Positions 1 through 21,067 of a stretch of DNA of 63,296 nt are shown here, piece after piece. The DNA lies in assembly GCF_001870435.1 (NCBI RefSeq), contig NZ_MDDR01000040.1:1-63296 (forward strand), given 5' to 3'. A program made the position numbers and the translations under genes. Origin of the DNA: Pseudomonas costantinii (GTDB taxonomy: Bacteria > Pseudomonadota > Gammaproteobacteria > Pseudomonadales > Pseudomonadaceae). The notes under the pieces are model-generated. The model did not search any database and was not told where the DNA came from. It saw nothing but the letters and a program-made list of their open reading frames with translations. Every line of letters starts with the position of its first letter. Position 1 is the first letter of the stretch.

Positions 1-517
1 CCCCCGCCTCATACAAACACCGCCACGGCAGCCGAGGCCCTGGATCACTCTTACGCCAATACGCCACGTCCGAATGCCCAAGGATGTCAGTCGGCCCAAT
101 CTGCGGGTATCGCCCCAGAACGTCGCGAACCAACGCGATCAATACATCGACCTGTTCCGCACCGTACGCCGGAAAGGTAAACACGCCCCCATCATCCCGC
201 GCCAGATTGACGATCTCGACGCCAATCGACCGGCTATTGAGATTATCCCGCCCAGCCCAATGACTCACCCCGGCATGCCAGGCACGCTTGCCCTCTTCCA
301 CAAGTCGAAACACCCGCAGTTCGTCATAACCAGCAGCGCGATAGCTGGGCTCATCAAGATCAGGCAACAGATAGTGCGCACTGACGCCATCCTGAGTCAG
401 GGCACGCAGGGATGACGCAAAAGGCGCCGCGGTGTAATGCAGGATCACCTGCTGCACAGGCTCGCCATTACGCTCGTTAAAGCCCTTGGCAGAAAAACTG
501 GTATCGATCACCAACAT
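1..517 (-). CDS. N-acetylmuramoyl-L-alanine amidase, AmiD type (5' part; gene runs off the left edge)
   Basis: The reverse strand is open from an ATG at 517 to the window edge, 172 codons without a stop, so the C-terminus is missing. The visible protein matches the Amidase_2/AmpD-like zinc amidase fold. Candidate zinc ligands are His27 in ILHYTA, His148 in LGHSDVAYW and Asp158 in KSDPG. Such enzymes cut the amide bond between MurNAc and the stem peptide during wall recycling. No signal peptide is visible in the first 25 residues, so a periplasmic location as in E. coli AmiD is not shown by this start. An AGGA motif lies about 9 bases upstream of the ATG. The family call is firm; AmiD versus another Amidase_2 member is inferred. 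Confidence 0.8.
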   Translation of the reverse strand, partial: MLVIDTSFSAKGFNERNGEPVQQVILHYTAAPFASSLRALTQDGVSAHYLLPDLDEPSYRAAGYDELRVFRLVEEGKRAWHAGVSHWAGRDNLNSRSIGVEIVNLARDDGGVFTFPAYGAEQVDVLIALVRDVLGRYPQIGPTDILGHSDVAYWRKSDPGPRLPWRCLYEAG

Positions 518-566
518 AAAAGCTGTCCTTTTCAATACAGGCCGAGTCATTCGGCCCGTTCAAGCG

Positions 567-614
567 CAAAAAATTACCGCCATCCTGAAGGGTTAAACTT
601 CAGGAGGGCGGTAA
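567..614 (-). terminator. Rho-independent terminator after the sensor kinase gene
   Basis: A long hairpin at 574-614 (arms ACCGCC/GGCGGT plus CCTGAAG/CTTCAGG around a GGTTAAA loop) is followed on the minus strand by six T residues (from 573 down). It begins 26 bases past the kinase stop codon, so it should end the dsbR-dsbS transcript before the amidase gene. Confidence 0.8.
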
Positions 615-639
615 CTATTTGCCACCTGAGAAAAGGTGA

Positions 640-1962
640 TCAGCGCCGCAGCGGCATCCCAAGATCGACCCGCAAACCATCCGGCTGGCTGTCGAATTTC
701 AACGAACAAGAGCAGCGCTGGACGATCGCCTGCACAATCGCCAGTCCCAGGCCACAGCCCTCGCTGCTGCCATTGCGCCAGAAGCGTTGGGTCAGGTGTT
801 GCAGGTCCTCACTGGAAATCTGCTTGCCGTGGTCACGCACACGGAACACCACATTGTCGGCGGCGGTCATCACGCTGAGCTCCACCCGGGTATCCGCCGG
901 GGTGTGGCGCAAGGCGTTGTCCAGCAGGTTGCGCAGAGCCGCAACAGCCAGGCCAACCGGCATTTCCACCGGGGTGGCTGTGAGGTTATCCGCCAGAATC
1001 AGGTCGATACGTGAGTTGTCGCCGGCATTGGCATCCTGGATTGCCAATAGCGCGACTTCTTCAGCGCTGGAGTGCATACCGTCGTCGAACGACAGGTTGC
1101 CCTCCACCCGCGCCAGCAGCAGCAATTGTTCCAGGGTACGGTGCAGGCGGTCAGCACCTTCCTCGGCATGGGCCAGGGACTGGTCGCGCGCAGCGCCGTC
1201 GGTCATGCGTGCCACTTGCAGGTGGGTCTTGATCGCCGTCAATGGGCTGCGCAGTTCATGAGCAGCATCGCCAGTGAGGCGGCGCTCACGCTCAATGGTC
1301 TTGGCGATGCGCTGCAAGAGTTGGTTCTGGGTGTCGAGCAGTGGTTTCAGCTCGCTGGGCAATGGGTGAATCTGCAACGGTTCGAGGGAGTCGGCACTGC
1401 GGCGCATCAACGCATCGCGCATACGGTTGAGCGGCACCAGGCTCTGGCCGATACCCAGCCATAGCAGGCACAGGCAACCCAGCAGGGCCACGCCCACCGG
1501 CACCGACGCCGCCAGCAAGATCGACAGGTTCAGCGCTTCACGCTCCACCTGGCGGTCGGCGGTGGTGATCAGCAAATCGCCACGGGACAAGGTGAAACTG
1601 CGCCAGCCCACGCCGTCGATGACCTGGTCACGAAAACCACTCTTGCGCGACTCCAGGCCTTCGTCCGGGGTCATGTGGCTGCGCGCCAGGATCTCCCCAC
1701 GCAAGGAGCTGACCTGGCAGGCCATGCCTCCCGGCACATTCAGTTGTTCGGTGCGCAAATGCGTACCACCGCTCACACTCGCCAGGCCCGGCATCTGCTC
1801 AGTCAGCCCCGCGACCATGCGTGCCGACGCAACCAGGCGTTGGTCGAGGGAGAACATCATCTGGTTACGTAGATCGTTAAGCATCCAGGTCGCCGCCAGG
1901 ACCCAGATCAACACAAAAGCGGCGCCCAGTTTGAACGTCAGGCGCAGGCGCAGGCTCATCAC
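640..1962 (-). CDS. dsbS: Two-component sensor histidine kinase, DsbS/QseC-like
   Basis: 440 residues. There is a membrane helix at about 10-28, a periplasmic domain of roughly 115 residues, a second helix at about 146-172, a HAMP-like linker, a HisKA box GDAAHELRSPLTAI with phospho-acceptor His235, and an ATPase domain with N (LLDNALRH) and G (GCGLGLAIV) boxes. The start overlaps the end of the response-regulator gene by four bases. Placement beside and divergent from dsbDEG matches P. aeruginosa PA2480-PA2476, whose DsbRS system has been reported to respond to copper. The only cysteine in the periplasmic domain is Cys82, which I recall as the residue implicated in copper sensing. The kinase family is certain; the DsbS name rests on synteny and on that cysteine. 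Confidence 0.85.
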   Translation of the reverse strand: MMSLRLRLTFKLGAAFVLIWVLAATWMLNDLRNQMMFSLDQRLVASARMVAGLTEQMPGLASVSGGTHLRTEQLNVPGGMACQVSSLRGEILARSHMTPDEGLESRKSGFRDQVIDGVGWRSFTLSRGDLLITTADRQVEREALNLSILLAASVPVGVALLGCLCLLWLGIGQSLVPLNRMRDALMRRSADSLEPLQIHPLPSELKPLLDTQNQLLQRIAKTIERERRLTGDAAHELRSPLTAIKTHLQVARMTDGAARDQSLAHAEEGADRLHRTLEQLLLLARVEGNLSFDDGMHSSAEEVALLAIQDANAGDNSRIDLILADNLTATPVEMPVGLAVAALRNLLDNALRHTPADTRVELSVMTAADNVVFRVRDHGKQISSEDLQHLTQRFWRNGSSEGCGLGLAIVQAIVQRCSCSLKFDSQPDGLRVDLGMPLRR

Positions 1963-2654
1963 GAAGCGTCCTCTCCATCATCAACCAGGCCACCATCAGC
2001 GGTACCCAGGCGATAGCCGAGGCCGCGCACGGTCTCGACAATGCCGTTGCCCAATTTTCTCCGCAGATGGTGGATGTGCACGTTCAGGGCGTTGCTTTCC
2101 AGTTCGTCGTTAAAACCGTAGACGCTGTCCTTGAGCTGTTCGCTGGACAGAACCCGGCCCTTGTTATGCAACAGGGCTTGCAACAGCGCTTGCTCGCGAC
2201 GGGACAGGTCTACCGGCTGGCCGGCCAGGAAGGTCTCGCGGCTGCTGGGGTCGTAGGCCAAGCGGCCGTGTTCGATCAGGTTGACGCTGCGCCCCGCCAC
2301 CCGCCGCAGCAGGGTTTGCAGGCGTGCGGCGAGTTCGCGCAGGTCGAAGGGCTTGAGCAGGTAGTCATCGGCGCCGGCTTGCAGGCCGTCGACGCGGTTG
2401 GTCACTGAATCCCGCGCGGTCAGGATCAGCACTGGGATTTCCAGGCCTAGGCTGCGCTGTTGCTGCAGCAGCTTGAGGCCGTCTTCGTCGGGCAAACCGA
2501 GGTCGAGCACCATGATGTCGAACGTGGCCGCCTTGAGCATCGCGCGCGCGGCAGCGGCCGTGCCCACGCGCTCAACGGTAAAACCCTGGGCGGTGAGACC
2601 GGCCACGATGCCGCTGGCGATCAGTTCATCGTCTTCACAGACCAGTACGTGCAT
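1959..2654 (-). CDS. dsbR: OmpR-family response regulator, DsbR-like
   Basis: 231 residues. The receiver domain has the acidic pair ED(D) at 7-9, phospho-acceptor Asp51 in VLDLGLPDEDG, and a conserved Lys in LLKPFDLREL. A C-terminal winged helix follows with the typical HIHHLRRKLG recognition region and VRGLGYRL end. The gene is transcribed first in the pair and overlaps the kinase start (ATGA). It is divergent from dsbD across 162 bases that contain an 11-bp direct repeat expected for this family. Likely role: switching on the Dsb operon when its kinase senses envelope stress such as copper. Function is inferred from synteny with PA2479. Confidence 0.87.
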   Translation of the reverse strand: MHVLVCEDDELIASGIVAGLTAQGFTVERVGTAAAARAMLKAATFDIMVLDLGLPDEDGLKLLQQQRSLGLEIPVLILTARDSVTNRVDGLQAGADDYLLKPFDLRELAARLQTLLRRVAGRSVNLIEHGRLAYDPSSRETFLAGQPVDLSRREQALLQALLHNKGRVLSSEQLKDSVYGFNDELESNALNVHIHHLRRKLGNGIVETVRGLGYRLGTADGGLVDDGEDAS

Positions 2655-2749
2655 GGTTAACCCTTAATGAAAGATGGGGGAATTAAAGGTGCAACGGATT
2701 AAGCGCAGATTATGCCGCTAAAACATGCACACACCCTCTAGAATAGCCG

Positions 2750-2771
2750 CGGTTAATCATCGGTTAATCAA
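2750..2771. promoter_or_regulatory. Tandem 11-bp direct repeat, candidate DsbR binding site
   Basis: Two copies of CGGTTAATCA start at 2750 and 2761, exactly one helical turn apart, 46 bases before the dsbD start codon. OmpR-family dimers bind tandem half-sites with this spacing. It lies in the only intergenic region between the regulator pair and the Dsb operon. Assignment to DsbR is inference. Confidence 0.65.
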
Positions 2772-2816
2772 CACCACACATTGTGTGCCTAACTTGCATC
2801 GAACTAAGGCTGGACC

Positions 2817-4544
2817 ATGCGGTATCTGTTTACCTTTCTGCTGGTGTTGTTCGCAGGGTTTGCCCAGGCCGCGCCGGGCAATCCATTCGAAACCAAACCC
2901 GATTTCCTCCCGGTGGGCAAAGCCTTCACCTTTACCTCCGAGCGTCTTGAAAGTGGCGAGACCCAGCTGTATTGGCAGATTGCCGACGGATATTACCTGT
3001 ACCAGCAGCGCATGAAGTTCGACGGCCTGGCCGAAAAGCCGGTATTACCGCAGGGTGAAGCCCATAGCGATGAGTTTTTCGGCGAGCAGCAAGTCTATCG
3101 CCAAGGCCTGGAAGTGAAGATCCCAGCCGGTGTCACCGGCCAGGTCAAGCTGGGCTGGCAGGGTTGTGCGGATGCGGGCCTGTGCTACCCGCCGCAGTCG
3201 ATCACCGTGGACCTGGGTGGTAACCCGGCCGTTGCGGCTACCGCGCAAGCCCAGGACCAAAGCCTGGCCAGCGGCCTGCAACAACGCAGCTTGGGCTGGA
3301 GCCTGCTGGTGTTCTTTGGCTTGGGCCTATTGTTGGCATTTGCGCCGTGCTCATTGCCGATGTTGCCGATTCTCGCAGGCCTGGTAGTGGGCAGTGGCGC
3401 CAGCCCGCGTCGCGGTTTTGCCCTGGCCAGCAGCTATGTGGTGTGCATGGCCCTGGTGTATGCGGCGCTCGGCGTGTTGGCCGCGTTGCTCGGCGGCAAC
3501 CTTGCCGCGCTGCTACAAACACCCTGGATTCTGGGCAGTTTTGCCGCGCTGTTTGTAATCCTCTCCCTGCCGATGTTCGGTTTCTTTGAACTGCAACTAC
3601 CGGCCTTCCTGCGTGACCGCCTGGACAACGTCAGCCGTCAGCAAAGCGGCGGCAGCCTGGTGGGTGCCGGGGTTCTTGGCGCGCTGTCCGGCCTGTTGGT
3701 CGGCCCGTGCATGACCGCGCCCCTGGCCGGTGCGCTGCTCTACATCGCTCAAAGCGGTAACGCGCTGCACGGTGGTTTGATCCTGTTCGCGATGGGCATC
3801 GGCATCGGCATTCCGCTGTTGCTGCTGGTCACTGTGGGCAACCGCTTCCTGCCTAAACCGGGCACCTGGATGAACGTACTCAAGGGCATCTTCGGTTTCC
3901 TGTTCCTGGGCACCGCCGTACTGATGATTCGCCCGGTGGTAGATGAAACCCTGTGGATCGGCCTGTGGGGCGCATTGGCGCTGTTGATGGCCTACTGCGG
4001 CTGGACGCTGGCCCGCGAATACGGCCTGGCGGCCAAGGTGTTTGGCGCCGGTTCCCTGGTGTTGGGGTTATGGGGCGCGGTGCTGGTGGTGGGCGCGGCC
4101 GGAGGCAGCGACGACCTGTGGCAACCGCTGAAGGTTTACAGCGGCTCGCGGGTTGCAGCGGCACCGAGCGCCCACGACGCCTTCATGACCATCAACGATC
4201 CAGCCGTGCTGCAAAGCCAGCTCGACAGCGCCAAGGCCCAGGGCCAATGGGTGCTGGTGGACTACTACGCCGACTGGTGCGTGTCGTGCAAGATCATGGA
4301 AAAACAGGTGTTCGGCAAACCCGAAGTGCTGGACGCCTTGAAGGACGTGCGCCTATTGCGCCTGGACGTCACCGCCGACAACGCCGCCAGCCGCGAACTG
4401 CTCGGCCGCTACAAAGTGCCGGGGCCACCGAGCTTCGTGTGGATCGGCCCGGACGGCGAAGAACGCCGTGCCCAACGTATCACCGGCGAAGTGGATGCCG
4501 CCGCTTTCCTGCAACGCTGGACGCAAACCCGGGACGCGCGCTGA
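2817..4544 (+). CDS. dsbD: Thiol:disulfide interchange protein DsbD
   Basis: 575 residues, close to the E. coli DsbD length. A signal peptide occupies about residues 1-19. The N-terminal periplasmic domain carries the pair in QGCADAGLCYPP. Eight or so membrane helices follow, with the two redox cysteines in APCSLPM and GPCMTAPL, and then a C-terminal thioredoxin domain with WCVSC at about 487-491. DsbD passes electrons from cytoplasmic thioredoxin to periplasmic partners such as DsbG and DsbE-like proteins, the next two genes. Its stop codon overlaps the ATG of the next gene (TGATG). A second dsbD copy is common in pseudomonads, so this is probably the PA2478 (DipZ2) type. Confidence 0.93.
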   Translation: MRYLFTFLLVLFAGFAQAAPGNPFETKPDFLPVGKAFTFTSERLESGETQLYWQIADGYYLYQQRMKFDGLAEKPVLPQGEAHSDEFFGEQQVYRQGLEVKIPAGVTGQVKLGWQGCADAGLCYPPQSITVDLGGNPAVAATAQAQDQSLASGLQQRSLGWSLLVFFGLGLLLAFAPCSLPMLPILAGLVVGSGASPRRGFALASSYVVCMALVYAALGVLAALLGGNLAALLQTPWILGSFAALFVILSLPMFGFFELQLPAFLRDRLDNVSRQQSGGSLVGAGVLGALSGLLVGPCMTAPLAGALLYIAQSGNALHGGLILFAMGIGIGIPLLLLVTVGNRFLPKPGTWMNVLKGIFGFLFLGTAVLMIRPVVDETLWIGLWGALALLMAYCGWTLAREYGLAAKVFGAGSLVLGLWGAVLVVGAAGGSDDLWQPLKVYSGSRVAAAPSAHDAFMTINDPAVLQSQLDSAKAQGQWVLVDYYADWCVSCKIMEKQVFGKPEVLDALKDVRLLRLDVTADNAASRELLGRYKVPGPPSFVWIGPDGEERRAQRITGEVDAAAFLQRWTQTRDAR

Positions 4545-5395
4545 TGCTAACCCTGACCATCGGTACCTTCGCCATCGCCCTGAATCACATCCTGCTGATC
4601 GGCGCGCTGATTCTCGCCACCCTGGTGGGCTGGCGTGTGGCCAAGCGTGGCGGTGAAAACCCGGAATCGGTGCTGTTCAGCCTGTTCCTGCTGGGCATGC
4701 TGGTGGCACGTATCAGCTTTGTGTTGATGTATTGGAGCGATTACCGCCACGACCCGCTGCAGATGGTCGATTTGCGCGACGGCGGTTTTCTCGCCTGGCC
4801 CGGCGTGATCGCGCTGGTGCTGGGTGCGCTGTTGTACGGCTGGCGTCGCCCAGCCCTGCGCACACCGCTGAGCGCCGGGGTAATTACCGGGCTGGTGTTC
4901 TGGGGGCTGACCAGCTTGTCCCTGAGTCTGTATGACAAGGGCGCGCAACTGCCGGATATCACGCTGCGCAATGCTAATGGCGACGTGGTGCAACTGGCCG
5001 ATTTCAAAGGCGGCCCGCTGGTGATTAACCTCTGGGCCACCTGGTGCCCACCGTGCCGCCGGGAAATGCCGGTGCTGGAGCGTGCGCAACACCAACGGCC
5101 CGACGTGACCTTCCTGTTCGTCAACCAGGCCGAAAGCATGCAAAGCGTCAGCACCTTCCTCGCCACCCAGGGCCTGACCCTCGACAACGTACTGTTTGAC
5201 GCCAGCGGGCGCCTCGGCCAGGCCGTGGGCTCCATGGCTTTACCGACGACGCTGTTCTACAGCGCCGATGGACGCCTGATCAACAGCCACTTGGGCGAGT
5301 TGTCCCAAGCCAGCCTGGCCCGTGCCATGGAACCCTTCGACATCGCCCCTGCCGCCACAAGGAAACCGACATGCCTCGCCTCCGCCACCTGCTGA
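4544..5395 (+). CDS. dsbE: Membrane-anchored thioredoxin-like protein, TlpA/DsbE type
   Basis: 283 residues from the ATG that overlaps the dsbD stop codon by one base; reading further upstream would run through dsbD in another frame. The first 130 residues contain about four hydrophobic segments that recall the prolipoprotein diacylglyceryl transferase-like anchor of some TlpA proteins. A thioredoxin fold follows with active site WCPPC at 167-171 and a cis-Pro loop near ALPTT. It probably reduces periplasmic or cytochrome-c-maturation substrates with electrons from DsbD. It corresponds in position to PA2477. Its last 25 bases overlap the start of dsbG, which indicates tight translational coupling. 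The precise substrate is unknown. Confidence 0.85.
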   Translation: MLTLTIGTFAIALNHILLIGALILATLVGWRVAKRGGENPESVLFSLFLLGMLVARISFVLMYWSDYRHDPLQMVDLRDGGFLAWPGVIALVLGALLYGWRRPALRTPLSAGVITGLVFWGLTSLSLSLYDKGAQLPDITLRNANGDVVQLADFKGGPLVINLWATWCPPCRREMPVLERAQHQRPDVTFLFVNQAESMQSVSTFLATQGLTLDNVLFDASGRLGQAVGSMALPTTLFYSADGRLINSHLGELSQASLARAMEPFDIAPAATRKPTCLASATC

Positions 5396-6132
5396 CCCTG
5401 CTGCCACTTGCCCTGGCGGCCACCCTGGCCCAGGCCGAAGACTGGCCGGCACCGATCAAACAGATCGAGGCCAAAGGCGCCAAGATTCTTGGCAAATTCG
5501 ACGCGCCCAGTGGCCTCACTGGCTATGCCGCGCAGTACCAGAACCGTGGCATGGCCCTGTACCTGACGGCCGATGGCAAAAGCGTGCTCGCCGGTAACCT
5601 GTACGACGCCCAAGGCAATGACCTGAGCAGCGCGCCCCTGGAAAAACTGGTGTACGCGCCGATGGCCAAGGAAGTCTGGGCCAAGATGGAACACAGCAAC
5701 TGGATTCAAGACGGCGACAAAAACGCCCCGCGCACCGTCTACCTGTTCAGCGACCCCAACTGCCCGTACTGCAACATGTTCTGGGAGCAGGCGCGGCCGT
5801 GGGTGAAGGCCGGCAAGGTGCAATTGCGCCACATCATGGTCGGCATTATTCGCGAAGACAGCCCAGGCAAATCTGCCGCACTGTTTGCCGCCCAAGACCC
5901 ACAGAAAGCCCTGGAAGAACACGAAGCCGCCGGTAAAGGCAGCAAATTGCAGGCGCTGGACAAGATCCCGGCGGACATCGAGGCCAAGCTCGATGCCAAT
6001 ATGAAATTGATGGATGAGCTGGAGTTGTCGGCGACACCGGCGATTTTCTATCTGGATGACAAGGGTGGGTTGCAGCAACAGCAAGGGGCGCCGTCGCCGG
6101 AGAAGCTGGCCAAAATTCTCGGGCCTAAGTAA
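5371..6132 (+). CDS. dsbG: Thiol:disulfide isomerase/reductase DsbG
   Basis: 253 residues with a cleavable signal peptide (about 1-22, ending AQA). A DsbC/G-type N-terminal dimerisation segment is followed by a thioredoxin domain with CPYC at 131-134 and cis-Pro in SATPAIFY. DsbG keeps single cysteines of periplasmic proteins reduced and is recharged by DsbD, encoded two genes upstream. It is the last gene of the operon; a large non-coding repeat element starts 60 bases downstream. I see no clear terminator hairpin with a T-run directly after the stop. Confidence 0.92.
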   Translation: MPRLRHLLTLLPLALAATLAQAEDWPAPIKQIEAKGAKILGKFDAPSGLTGYAAQYQNRGMALYLTADGKSVLAGNLYDAQGNDLSSAPLEKLVYAPMAKEVWAKMEHSNWIQDGDKNAPRTVYLFSDPNCPYCNMFWEQARPWVKAGKVQLRHIMVGIIREDSPGKSAALFAAQDPQKALEEHEAAGKGSKLQALDKIPADIEAKLDANMKLMDELELSATPAIFYLDDKGGLQQQQGAPSPEKLAKILGPK

Positions 6133-6191
6133 GCGGCGCCTGGCCGGGCGTCATCACGATTAGCATAGGCGTCTGTTGTGGCGGGGCTGCT

Positions 6192-6981
6192 GGGTACATA
6201 TCCGTTATTTGGGTAACGGCCGCGTATGGTTCCGCTCTTACAGCGGGTCACTTTTGGAAAAGAGCCCGGAATGCCGGCCCAGCCAAAAGTAACCAAAAGG
6301 GCTCTTGCCCCACTACTCGGCACCTCGCTGTGGCTCGGTGTGCCCGCACTCCGGCACGGCTGCGCGGGTCGCCGCGATGGGCCATCCCTGGCCCAGCGCG
6401 GCTAAACCGGCATCCTTGCCGGTTTACCCGCTCCACCGTGCCTACTTGCGGCCAGCGTGGTTTAACGGGGCGCCTAAGATCAAGATCAAAATCAACAGCA
6501 CGGCGGCCTGAAAGCCGACCTGAGTGGTGTAGATCAAAAGCGGTAAAACATGTGCGCGAGCAAGCCCGCTTCCACATTTTTAATTTCCATACATCAGGGA
6601 AACTGCAACCCGCCCTGCTTCTGATCTGGCTTTTGCTCCACACCACTCAGGTCGGCTTTCAGGCCGCCGTGCTCTGCTTTTGATCTGCTGTTGATCTTGA
6701 TCTCAGGCGCCCCATTAACCACGCTGGCCGCACGCAGGCTTGAATCCGTGGGTAACCCGGCAGGACGCCGGGTTAGCCGCGCTGGGCCAAGGATGGCCCA
6801 TCGCGGCGGCCCACGGATTCAAGCCGGAGTGCGGGCACACCGAGCCTAGGCGAGGTGCCGAGTGGTGGGGCAAGAGCCCTTTGCTTACTTTGGGCTGGGC
6901 CGGCATTCCGGCTTTTCCAAAGTGAGTCGCTGTAAGAGCGAAACCATAGTCAGCCGTTACCCAAACAACGGATATGTACTC
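6192..6981. repeat. Large imperfect palindromic intergenic element (copy 1), no gene
   Basis: This fills the gap between dsbG and pvdL (6133-7038). The left arm (about 6192-6542) begins GGGTACATATCCGTTATTTG. The right arm (about 6628-6981) ends with the reverse complement of the same sequence, and about 85 bases of unrelated sequence separate them. The arms agree over the outer 150 bases and over the inner GCACGGCGGCCTGAAAG region but differ in a middle module near 6350-6460 and 6720-6830, so the element is a mosaic. Short open frames inside it give Pro/Ala/Arg-rich translations that recur wherever the repeat occurs and are not convincing genes. The left arm recurs at 62965-63296 and the ends recur at 30667-31009. 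It resembles the MITE-like or repeat-island elements of fluorescent pseudomonads. Confidence 0.85.
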
Positions 6982-7038
6982 AAAAAATGGCCAACCCGAA
7001 AAACCTATGCTGCGATGAAGCCCTAACAGGCGTAAAGG

Positions 7039-19947
<12,909 letters not shown>

Positions 19948-20011
19948 GGGGTTCCTGCCTGAAATCGGCTTACGGGAAAATCGGCTTACGTGAGAATCGA
20001 GAGCGGGAGCT

Positions 20012-20764
20012 TTAGCTGACGGCCAATTGCCGCGCCGCGCCATTGCGCCAGCGGGCCATATGCTCGTCGGCATAGCGCCGCAGGCAGCGCAACACGGCGC
20101 TTTCGTGCTGCACGAGGAAGAAATGGTGACCGTCGAACATGTCCAGGGAGAAGCCGCTGGCGGCGTCGGCCTGCCAGTCGAGCAACTGATCGGCGCGCAC
20201 GCTGTCTTGTTTGCCGCCAAACACGTGGATCGGCATGCCGAGCGGCTCGCGCTCGCCATAGGTGAAACTGCCGCACAGCAGGAAGTCGGCGCGCAGGATC
20301 GGCAGCATCAACTGCATCAACTCGGGGTTGGTCAGGGCTTCCTCGGCAGTGCCCTGCAGTTCGCGCAGGCGGGCGATCAGTTGTTCGTCGGTCTTTTCAA
20401 CGGCGTACTCGCTGACATCACGGCGCGCCGGTCCCGCCGTGCCGGAGGCAAATAACGCCAATGGTTCAGGTACGCCGCGCTCCCGCAGGGCGTGAGCCAA
20501 CTCGAATGCCAACAAGCCGCCAAGGCTGTGGCCGAACAAGGCATACGGGCCGTTCAGGTCATGACTGATCTCACCTGCCAATTGCTCAGCCAAGGCCTTG
20601 ATATCGCGCTGCAACGGCTCGTCCATGCGCATGCCGCGCCCCGGCAGTTCCAGCGGGCACACCTGCAACCAGTCCGGTAAAGCCCGGCGCCAACGCGCAT
20701 ACACCATGGCGCTGGCGCCCGAATAGGGCAGGCAAAACAGGCGCAGTCGAGTCGGCGTACTCAT
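20012..20764 (-). CDS. pvdG: Type II thioesterase of pyoverdine synthesis, PvdG
   Basis: 250 residues of alpha/beta-hydrolase fold. The nucleophile motif is GHSLGG, with a late GHHFF histidine and an Asp in the KQDSV region. Type II thioesterases clear misprimed carrier domains on synthetases such as PvdL, whose gene begins 64 bases downstream, so the two are likely co-transcribed. The frame stays open further upstream to 20893, but that extension would cover the iron-starvation promoter at 20876-20900, so the ATG at 20764 (MSTPTRLRLFCLPYSG) is preferred. The order pvdS, pvdG, pvdL is the same as in P. aeruginosa PA2426-PA2424. Confidence 0.9.
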   Translation of the reverse strand: MSTPTRLRLFCLPYSGASAMVYARWRRALPDWLQVCPLELPGRGMRMDEPLQRDIKALAEQLAGEISHDLNGPYALFGHSLGGLLAFELAHALRERGVPEPLALFASGTAGPARRDVSEYAVEKTDEQLIARLRELQGTAEEALTNPELMQLMLPILRADFLLCGSFTYGEREPLGMPIHVFGGKQDSVRADQLLDWQADAASGFSLDMFDGHHFFLVQHESAVLRCLRRYADEHMARWRNGAARQLAVS

Positions 20765-20875
20765 CGCTTGAGGACTCCACACTGAAACACGCTGTGTGCA
20801 CGATAAAAACCCATTTCGCCCTCCTGCGGGTGCTGGTTCCATGGCCGTTTTACTAACGGACCTGTCACCCATGAG

Positions 20876-20900
20876 AACGGACGGAGGCGGCAAATAATTA
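20876..20900 (-). promoter_or_regulatory. Iron-starvation box for PvdS sigma factor upstream of pvdG
   Basis: Read on the minus strand the sequence is TAATT, 16 bases, then CGTT. This differs at one position from the PvdS promoter pattern TAAAT-N16-CGT. It lies about 112 bases before the pvdG start and points toward pvdG-pvdL. Confidence 0.7.
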
Positions 20901-20968
20901 GTCGTGGGGGACGAGCGAGACGTGGATCACAGGTTACAAGGAGGCATAAGATTAGTTCGTCTTCTCAT

Positions 20969-20996
20969 TTGACAATCATTATCATTAAGCATAATT
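20969..20996 (+). promoter_or_regulatory. pvdS promoter with overlapping Fur box
   Basis: TTGACA at 20969-20974 and CATAAT at 20990-20995 could be -35 and -10 elements, though 15 bases apart is short. The spacer region AATCATTATCATTAAG is made of ATCATTA units like the Fur consensus. Iron-loaded Fur would block this promoter, as established for pvdS in other pseudomonads. The rest of the 20765-21067 gap holds the pvdG promoter and leaders. Confidence 0.72.
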
Positions 20997-21067
20997 TGTT
21001 GCCCGATGTGTAGGAGGCCTCAGCAAGGACGCCCTCCCCCAACCTCTTTTGCAACAAGGTGAATTCC

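Noticed and set aside
6305..6925. Small proteins inside the repeat at 6192-6981
   Set aside because: The same translations recur with the repeat on both strands, without ribosome sites or domain signals, so they look like by-products of the repeat.
19948..20259. N-terminal extension of PvdL upstream of MMDAFELP
   Set aside because: It would overlap pvdG in another frame, and the ATG at 19947 has a good ribosome site and the family's N-terminus.
20765..20893. Longer PvdG start at 20893
   Set aside because: It would translate through the PvdS box, and PvdG proteins start at the later Met.
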